From Helicobacteraceae bacterium (GTDB taxonomy: Bacteria; Campylobacterota; Campylobacteria; Campylobacterales; Sulfurimonadaceae): a DNA stretch of 10,340 nucleotides. Both the position numbers and the translations under genes were made by a program. The stretch spans positions 1-10,340 of the forward strand of contig JALSUN010000110.1 of assembly GCA_027061425.1 (NCBI GenBank). The letters are read 5' to 3'. Under the pieces are notes generated by a model, which saw only the letters and a list, made by a program, of their open reading frames with translations, searched no databases and was not told the origin of the DNA. Of this stretch, positions 4,697-10,340 are shown piece after piece. How positions within the stretch are numbered: position 1 is the first letter of the stretch; every line of letters begins with the position of its first letter.

Positions 4697-7615
4697 ATGC
4701 ATCTTTTTTATCTGTTGGTGTTTTCACTGTTAACACTCTCTTTAGAGGCAAGCAGTTACTACGCCAAATTTGACCTCTCTAACAATGCCTGTCTTCGCAT
4801 GACATCTGACAGAACACAACTCATCTCTTATACCAACAAACACATAGATGTTTTCACAGCCGACACCTTGACCTTAGTCTCTAGCATAGACAGTGTGCAA
4901 CAGGGCTCAGGTTGTCTGTTAAGTGATGATAACAACTACTTCATTCTTACGTCTCGCCATACTGTTTACGTCTATGATCTGAAGCACTCCAAACTGTATA
5001 AAAAGTTTGAAAAGCCACAAGGAAGCTCCATCAGTTCGGTCTCACTCTCCAAAGATGAAAGATACATCAACACAATAGAGCGTAGAAACACAGATGTCCT
5101 TGAGAAGAGAAGCAAGATATATCGTCTGGAGATAGCAACAGGCAAAGAGACGATGGTCTATAGTATTAAAAAACGTGAGGCCATCTATGTTTTAGATGGG
5201 GACACCCTTTATGCTTATGACACGGTACAAGAACGTGCTTATCGTTATAACTTCTTAACAGACCAAAAACAGGTAATAGAGAAGTCTCTGTTTGAGAAGT
5301 ATCAAATGCAACCTAGAGTGAAACGTATAGAGGTTGGAGATGTTGTTTACAAACTGGATGCTGGTCTAAAACGTGTTGATAGTACCTCCCAAGATGAACC
5401 ACACATTAGCTATGTGAGACACAAACTTTTAAAAAAAGAGCACTATTATGAACTGGCAGTCCAAGAAGATACCCTTGTACAAAAAGGTTTTAACGTCTAC
5501 CGCTCATGGGACATTAAAAAGGGCAGACTTAACTGGGTGCATGACCTCAATCTTAACATGTCTGTAGAGTTCAGCAACGAGGCCACTTTAGGGATGGCTT
5601 TTTTTCACCATAAAAAGCATATACTCATTACCCCTGCCTTTGGTCAAAAGATTTTGGACTTCAGTCTTAAAGATGGCAGTTACAGTGCCTTAGAACTTAA
5701 GCATTATGGCGCGTTAGCCTTAAGTGGTGATGACAGTGTTCTAGCGGTACGACACCATGACAAAAACATCTACTATTATGAGACAAAAAATTATAGTTTG
5801 CTTGATGCTAAGGGTGTTGCACAACATAAAAAAGCTGTTCAAGATGCAAAAGAGCGCCTCAACAAAAACTATAAACCAGTGGATTTCACAGAGAGAAGAA
5901 CCTCTTTTTATGAGTTTGAAAAGGGTAAGTACCTCTATACTTATTTAAAAGAGGGAACACTTTTAAAGTCAGAGCTATATAGTGGGCTTGTTGTGGCTAA
6001 AACAGTAGGTCTACCAAGGTTTGGCACGCTGACATTTACGGACAATGATCAAACATTAATAGTAGAAAAACGTGATGCTTTTGCACTCTATAATACAGAT
6101 GATCTGAAGCTTATTGCCAAGTTCTACAGTTTTAAAGAAGGTCAATGGGCAGTGATAACACCGCAAGGATATTTTAATGCTTCCTCTATGGCAGTTATAG
6201 AAAATGTCTTAAAGCTTACGAGAACAAAAGCCAAGGATCAAGAGAGGTTTTTAAAGCAGTGGTATCGTCCTGACATTGTTTCTGCACTTTTACAAAACAG
6301 AAATATAGAAGCCTTGAAGCATAAGAAAAACCCTTTTAAGTTGGATACGATGGTGGATGAAAAGAGTGCCTTGCCTGATATGTCCTACCAAGAGATTAAG
6401 CGTCATCGTGACTATGTGAAGTTATTTCACACGACAAAAAGCAAATATTCTGTGCAGAATGATCAAAAGCTCTTAACGCTTATAGAGGAGATGATTTTAG
6501 ATGCGCAGACAAAAAAAGAGTTTAGGTACGCATATAGGTCGCTTAGAAGCTACCCCTTTACGCGTTATAAAGTCTTTGCCCGCTCTCGAGTGTCTAAGCT
6601 CAATGCTAAAAGTCCTGAACAGACAGTTTTTATTGATGAACTCTCTAAACAGAGCGCGTCAAGAAAGTTTTTAGAATCTCTGTTGGTACGTGGAGATATA
6701 TCAGCATCACTCAAAAAAGAGATCAACAAACAGTTGAAGCGTGAGAAACTCAGAAGTTTATACAGTTTGGATCAATCTCTTTTTGTAAGTAATGAAAAAT
6801 TGCTGTGGATTGGGTTGGAAGAGAATTATAATCTCTCTCAAGAGGCTTTGACTTTTCTTTATGCTCGAGACACTAAGCGTTATCTCAAGACTGTCAAAGA
6901 GAACACCTTTAAACATTATGCTCAGGTTGTAAAAATGAGAGAGAAGGGGAGTATTGTACTGAACTACTATTATCTGGACAACGATTTTAGAAAACTGCTT
7001 GAGATTGAGAAGCAGGGTGAGAATGCCAAACTGCGCATGATTGCTAAAGAGGCAGTCTTATATTATCAAAACAATGTCCATCAATACAATGGAGCAGTAT
7101 TATATTACCGTTACCTGTTAAAGTATGGTACTTCACAAGAGCGAGCGTTTGTCAAAAGTGGGCTACAAAAAAGAATCTCATTTTTGGTAGAAGAGCTCAA
7201 AAAAAACTACACACCTTATAAAAGACCATATGCCTATCACTCTAGCAACTTTAGCACTGCTTTTACGCTCTATGAACTCTATGATCATAATGAGGCTGTA
7301 GAGAGGCTGTTGGAGTTTAACAGTGAGCGGTATAAGTACCTTTATGGGGATCTGTTTTACAGCATGGGTGTGGTGAAAGACCGCAGATTTGTACCCATAC
7401 TTTTTGAACATCTTTATGTAGAAAACGGTGTCATAAGTTATGAAGTACTTTATGCCTTACTTCAATACGATATGAGTGTTGTTAAGAAGGTGGTTCAAGA
7501 GTTGAACAGAGTGAAATCCTGTAAGGATATCCCTTATGAAGCCAAGGTTAACAGTATGATAGAGATGAAGCTAGATGCAAAGGCGTTTAAAAGGTATAGA
7601 TGTGGAAATGAGTAA
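4697..7615 (+). CDS. Exported beta-propeller / alpha-solenoid protein, 972 aa
   Basis: The N-terminus is a signal peptide with a Leu-rich core and likely cleavage after residue 18 (L-E-A), so the protein should act in the periplasm or at the surface. Residues about 20-480 show degenerate WD40/propeller-like strands (V-Y-V-Y-D-L, L-Y-A-Y-D-T, I-Y-Y-Y-E-T and similar, each followed by a turn). Then comes WAVITPQGYFNAS (484-496) and WYRPDIV (522-528), a segment I know from WD40 proteins fused to caspase-like peptidases. Here no caspase His/Cys dyad follows. Residues about 560-972 are instead helical, with HEAT-like pairs near the C-terminus such as Y-S-M-G-V-V-K-D-R-R-F-V-P-I-L. The start has GAAGG (4686-4690) at 6 nt. 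Its end overlaps the next gene by 8 nt, implying coupling. The role is unknown; a scaffold or sensor is an inference. Confidence 0.8.
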   Translation: MHLFYLLVFSLLTLSLEASSYYAKFDLSNNACLRMTSDRTQLISYTNKHIDVFTADTLTLVSSIDSVQQGSGCLLSDDNNYFILTSRHTVYVYDLKHSKLYKKFEKPQGSSISSVSLSKDERYINTIERRNTDVLEKRSKIYRLEIATGKETMVYSIKKREAIYVLDGDTLYAYDTVQERAYRYNFLTDQKQVIEKSLFEKYQMQPRVKRIEVGDVVYKLDAGLKRVDSTSQDEPHISYVRHKLLKKEHYYELAVQEDTLVQKGFNVYRSWDIKKGRLNWVHDLNLNMSVEFSNEATLGMAFFHHKKHILITPAFGQKILDFSLKDGSYSALELKHYGALALSGDDSVLAVRHHDKNIYYYETKNYSLLDAKGVAQHKKAVQDAKERLNKNYKPVDFTERRTSFYEFEKGKYLYTYLKEGTLLKSELYSGLVVAKTVGLPRFGTLTFTDNDQTLIVEKRDAFALYNTDDLKLIAKFYSFKEGQWAVITPQGYFNASSMAVIENVLKLTRTKAKDQERFLKQWYRPDIVSALLQNRNIEALKHKKNPFKLDTMVDEKSALPDMSYQEIKRHRDYVKLFHTTKSKYSVQNDQKLLTLIEEMILDAQTKKEFRYAYRSLRSYPFTRYKVFARSRVSKLNAKSPEQTVFIDELSKQSASRKFLESLLVRGDISASLKKEINKQLKREKLRSLYSLDQSLFVSNEKLLWIGLEENYNLSQEALTFLYARDTKRYLKTVKENTFKHYAQVVKMREKGSIVLNYYYLDNDFRKLLEIEKQGENAKLRMIAKEAVLYYQNNVHQYNGAVLYYRYLLKYGTSQERAFVKSGLQKRISFLVEELKKNYTPYKRPYAYHSSNFSTAFTLYELYDHNEAVERLLEFNSERYKYLYGDLFYSMGVVKDRRFVPILFEHLYVENGVISYEVLYALLQYDMSVVKKVVQELNRVKSCKDIPYEAKVNSMIEMKLDAKAFKRYRCGNE

Positions 7616-9578
7616 GTTTATGAGAATGTTAAAAACGATATTTGTTTGGAGCTTAGTACTCCTAGGTGTGCAACTGCTTAGTGCTCAAAAAGAGCTACCC
7701 CTTAACACCTTTTTAGTGACGTACCATAACTATAAGGGTTATAAAGAGGTCACAACCAGTGTAAAAACAGAGCGAAGCAATCATGCTGAATTTGTAGGAC
7801 ATACGCAAAAACTTTTTCATGATAAATATAAAGATTTCAATCTAGAGATGGAGGGTGTTTTTGAATTTGCGCAAGATACGAACAAAACCTTTCATTTTAA
7901 CTTGACATGGTCGGGCGCAGAGCTGTTTGTAGATGGTGTTAAAGTGGGTAAGACAGTCACCACAGGGTCTCACTCTGTTCACCATCTTTTTAAGCCGGGC
8001 AGACACCATGTGAGGATATTTGCTTATAATGCAGACAGTGCATATGTGAAGATGTCCATCAGTATCAGTGATTATGAACCTGTTCTTAAAAATAGTGATG
8101 TGGTAAAAAAGCTTGAGCCTCTGTTTGCTAAAGATATTAACGTCTACTATACATCAGCATGGAGTGACAAGAAGGTGCATCTTCTGAGCTCTTCTAAACC
8201 AACCGTACTTTTTATCTCTTCTAGACAAGGCATCTCTTGGGAGTTTTCAAATGCCAAAGGAGCCAACCTACAAGCCATTGTCTATAGTGGGGTAGGTGAC
8301 AGGTACAAAGTCGATAAGGCAGATGTACCACGCTACCGAGCCAAGAGGGTTCCATTACTTAAAGAGATTGCTTTTGACCGCTCTAAATGTCAGGAGCTTC
8401 CGGTCATGGGTCTGCAGTGTAGTGGTTCACCTGATAACTTGAACCGCTATGTACGGAGCTTTATAGGCAGAAATATAACAGGCTTTACTAAGGCAACAAA
8501 GAAGAGCACCATCTATCTTCCTGAACAGATTTTAGATGAAAAAGCCTATAAACGTCTGTATGCACTCTCAAAAGATGTCAAGGTGGCGAAAACCAAGGTA
8601 AAAGCGCGGGAGAAAAACCCTTTTTATGAAAAAGGCGACCTACCTTGGAGTAAAATACTTCATGTTAAAGATGTGCCTAAAAACATATTTAGAGCTTATT
8701 ACATGGACGCTACGAATCCAACGAAGGTGATTTATTCTGAAACGGTACAAAGTGTTACTCTTAATTTTGACAGAGAAAAGTTTCACGGCATCGACGCCAA
8801 CCACTTTTCGGGTCTCTGGGTGGGTGATTTCTATTTTAATGAACGGAGTACTAGGGTTTTTAATATTTCTCTCTCTTGGGCGCAGTTTAACCTCATCGTA
8901 GATGGAAAGTCTCTCTACAAAGGGAGTCACTCTAAAATCATAGAGCATATTTTTGAAAAAGGGGTACACCGCGTTGAAGTGGAGTACAACTCTAACTATT
9001 GGCATGTCGGTTTTCTCTTTAATATGCAGGAGAAGATGAGACAACTGACGGCTGTTGATGTGAGCCATTTTGATAAAAATCTTAAAGTCTTTGTTGTTGG
9101 TGCCTACAGTAGTTCTGGTAAAAACAATGAGATTAACCTTTTTGTCAAAAAATATACCAAACCCTGTGTTTTGGTCTTGAACTCTTATGAACCCGTAAAA
9201 TGGAACATACTGCACGCTAGAAGTGTTAAAGCTGTTATATTTAACTCTTATTCACCCGGATCATCGGTTGTGAGCGATAACAGTGAGACTGAGATATATG
9301 CAGACAAGAGGATCCCCTATGTCTCACGCGTGATACCCTACTGTTATGACAAACCGATGTCTCATTGTGAGAACAAGTATGCATTTACAGAGGTGACACA
9401 CTACATACAGAAGATATTTGGCAAGAGGGCGGACGGTTTTAGTTCTGTGTTAGAGCCAACTTTAGGCAGTGGCCATCTCAAACGCTTTAATGAACATCAA
9501 ATCATTGTTGTACCGCAGATGGAACTTGATGCCAAGATGTATCAGAAAATCAGAGAGAAGATGAAAACTTTAGAGTAA
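7608..9578 (+). CDS. Exported protein with two tandem PA14-like/unknown-domain modules, 656 aa
   Basis: After a signal peptide (core about 10-25, likely cut after A26, L-S-A/Q) come two homologous modules of about 320 residues. Each starts with a PA14-like beta-sandwich: F-x3-L-x-W-x5-V-D-G (D109-G110 and D432-G433), a GSHS loop (120-123 and 439-442), then G-x-H-x-V. PA14-type domains often bind carbohydrate. Each module continues with an unassigned domain containing PTVLFISS...W (198-211) or PCVLVLNSYEPVKW (519-532), a K-R-V/I-P segment, paired cysteines, and a Y-x4-x-G-x4-G-F ending. The cysteines could form disulfides in the periplasm. The start is uncertain: 7608 is chosen because it gives a compact signal peptide and an 8-nt overlap with the upstream stop, but in-frame ATGs at 7575 and 7620 are alternatives and the nearest AAAAGG (7589-7594) is 13 nt away. 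Function is unknown. Confidence 0.8.
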   Translation: MSKFMRMLKTIFVWSLVLLGVQLLSAQKELPLNTFLVTYHNYKGYKEVTTSVKTERSNHAEFVGHTQKLFHDKYKDFNLEMEGVFEFAQDTNKTFHFNLTWSGAELFVDGVKVGKTVTTGSHSVHHLFKPGRHHVRIFAYNADSAYVKMSISISDYEPVLKNSDVVKKLEPLFAKDINVYYTSAWSDKKVHLLSSSKPTVLFISSRQGISWEFSNAKGANLQAIVYSGVGDRYKVDKADVPRYRAKRVPLLKEIAFDRSKCQELPVMGLQCSGSPDNLNRYVRSFIGRNITGFTKATKKSTIYLPEQILDEKAYKRLYALSKDVKVAKTKVKAREKNPFYEKGDLPWSKILHVKDVPKNIFRAYYMDATNPTKVIYSETVQSVTLNFDREKFHGIDANHFSGLWVGDFYFNERSTRVFNISLSWAQFNLIVDGKSLYKGSHSKIIEHIFEKGVHRVEVEYNSNYWHVGFLFNMQEKMRQLTAVDVSHFDKNLKVFVVGAYSSSGKNNEINLFVKKYTKPCVLVLNSYEPVKWNILHARSVKAVIFNSYSPGSSVVSDNSETEIYADKRIPYVSRVIPYCYDKPMSHCENKYAFTEVTHYIQKIFGKRADGFSSVLEPTLGSGHLKRFNEHQIIVVPQMELDAKMYQKIREKMKTLE

Positions 9579-9600
9579 AGATGGTATAGACTCTGTTACT

Positions 9601-9626
9601 TATGTCACCAACTAAATCTATGTCAC
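9601..9626 (+). repeat. Direct repeat TATGTCAC, two copies 18 bases apart
   Basis: TATGTCAC occurs at 9601-9608 and again at 9619-9626, directly upstream of the TACAAT box at 9632-9637. Its position suits a regulator binding site for the following gene. Two 8-mers in AT-rich DNA can also arise by chance, and 18 bases is not a whole number of helical turns. Confidence 0.25.
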
Positions 9627-9631
9627 TACGC

Positions 9632-9637
9632 TACAAT
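9632..9637 (+). promoter_or_regulatory. Possible -10 for the DUF3592-like gene
   Basis: TACAAT lies 26 bases before the ATG at 9664, leaving room for a short leader with AAGG (9654-9657). No -35 match is seen. The 85-nt gap from the previous stop and the lack of overlap suggest this gene has its own promoter. Confidence 0.35.
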
Positions 9638-9663
9638 AATTAAAATCATATACAAGGTCTAGG

Positions 9664-10340
9664 ATGATTGTATTTTTAGTAGTAGGTGTTACATTTACGG
9701 TTTTAGGGCTATTTTTACTTTTAGATGCTTACTTTTTTCGTAGAAGTGCAAAGAGGGTACGCGGTCATGTAGTGGCGTATGAGGCGGGGCATTTTAATGC
9801 TAATAATGCCATCACTTATACACCTGTTATAGTTTATGAGGTTGATGGGCAAGGCTATAGGTTCCTCTCTGACATCGGCGCGACTACGGTGCCTTATGAG
9901 AGAGGAGAAGAGGTAAACGTTCTCATCATGGACACGCTACACAGTACAGCGCGTATAGAACGGAGTGCAAGAGTAGGGGTGAGTTTGGCACTGCTGTTTA
10001 TGGGGTCTGTATCACTCTACTTTTTTTATGAGAAGTTGGGTGATGTTGCAACACACACTTGGCTAACCTATACCCTTCTCGCTGTTGTGGGGTTTCTGAC
10101 ATTTTCTCTTTTACAGTTTGCGAAAGTTTACAGGCGTAAAAAAGAGAAGAACTTCTCTTATACACCCTATGATGATGGTCTTATAGGCTATGAGATGACA
10201 GAGAACGTCGAGACTTCTCCTGCAGTGCTTGAAAAAACAAAGCCTACAAAAACGACCTATAAAGTGAGTCTAGTGCTCTCTGCTTTGTTACTATTGTTTT
10301 CACTTTACTGGGCAAACAGAGTGCATCAAAATATAGAAAA
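9664..10340 (+). CDS. DUF3592-like multi-pass membrane protein (3' end cut by window)
   Basis: The frame is open from an ATG with AAGG (9654-9657) at 6 nt to the window edge, giving 225 residues so far. Hydrophobic helices lie at about 1-22, 104-121, 134-152 and 201-216. Between the first two is a soluble beta-rich domain (about 32-100). It carries V-R-G-H-V-V-A-Y-E, then Y-T-P-V-I-V-Y-E-V-D-G-Q-G-Y-R-F, then Y-E-R-G-E-E-V-N-V-L. This order, a strand-rich G-x-V, a P-V-V-x-[FY] strand, a 'dGxxYxF' strand and a 'GxxVxVly' strand, is the DUF3592 signature as I know it. The second helical part may begin a repeat or a C-terminal extension. DUF3592 proteins have no established function. It is separated by 85 nt from the exported pair and may be independent of it. 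Confidence 0.75.
   Translation, partial: MIVFLVVGVTFTVLGLFLLLDAYFFRRSAKRVRGHVVAYEAGHFNANNAITYTPVIVYEVDGQGYRFLSDIGATTVPYERGEEVNVLIMDTLHSTARIERSARVGVSLALLFMGSVSLYFFYEKLGDVATHTWLTYTLLAVVGFLTFSLLQFAKVYRRKKEKNFSYTPYDDGLIGYEMTENVETSPAVLEKTKPTKTTYKVSLVLSALLLLFSLYWANRVHQNIE

Noticed and set aside
4669..4780. Frame starting ATGATG before the propeller gene
   Set aside because: It runs out of frame into the signal peptide of the large gene and has no ribosome binding site of its own.
5757..5948. Plus-strand open frame of 63 codons inside the propeller gene
   Set aside because: It is an alternative-frame shadow inside a continuous coding region with no initiation signal.
8640..9215. Minus-strand open frame of 191 codons within the PA14-like protein gene
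   Set aside because: It lies wholly inside the second module, whose motifs match the first copy and so confirm the plus-strand frame. No ribosome binding site or domain was seen on the minus strand.

Overview
The window looks like a chromosomal segment of a Campylobacterota (Epsilonproteobacteria) organism, plausibly Sulfurovum- or Sulfurimonas-like. This is inferred from AT-rich, lysine-rich coding, from promoters with a recognisable -10 hexamer but mostly no -35 behind T-rich stretches, from tightly packed overlapping genes, and from the style of the YchF protein. No rRNA, tRNA, CRISPR array, insertion sequence or prophage gene was seen.

Layout. (1) 1-648 is mostly non-coding. It holds one 59-residue single-pass membrane protein gene (135-314) and a 334-base gap with two hairpins and a possible promoter. 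(2) ychF, a universal P-loop ATPase/GTPase, lies on the minus strand (649-1749) with its own promoter at 1788-1793. (3) Divergent from it is a plus-strand four-gene run (1897-4616): an exodeoxyribonuclease X-like DEDDh nuclease, an unrecognised 221-residue protein, an HD-domain phosphohydrolase and an unrecognised 231-residue protein. The junctions are 2 nt, 37 nt and a 4-nt ATGA overlap. Two tiny ORFs (12 and 11 codons) sit exactly at the upstream edges of the nuclease and HD genes. (4) After an 80-nt gap come two large exported proteins whose genes overlap by 8 nt. The first has a beta-propeller, then the 'TPxGYF...YRPD' segment known from WD40-caspase proteins, then an alpha-solenoid where a caspase would normally be. 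The second is an internal tandem duplication of a PA14-like beta-sandwich plus an unknown 'SYEPVxW' domain. (5) The right edge holds a truncated multi-pass membrane protein with a DUF3592-like extracytoplasmic domain.

How they may work together. ychF is housekeeping and unrelated to its neighbours. The exoX/HD run would make cytoplasmic proteins and suggests nucleic-acid or nucleotide turnover, but two of its four products have no assignable function. The propeller-solenoid and PA14-duplication proteins both carry signal peptides and are translationally coupled, so they are the best candidate for an undescribed envelope or secreted complex. Most functional statements beyond YchF, the nuclease and the HD fold are inference from motifs.
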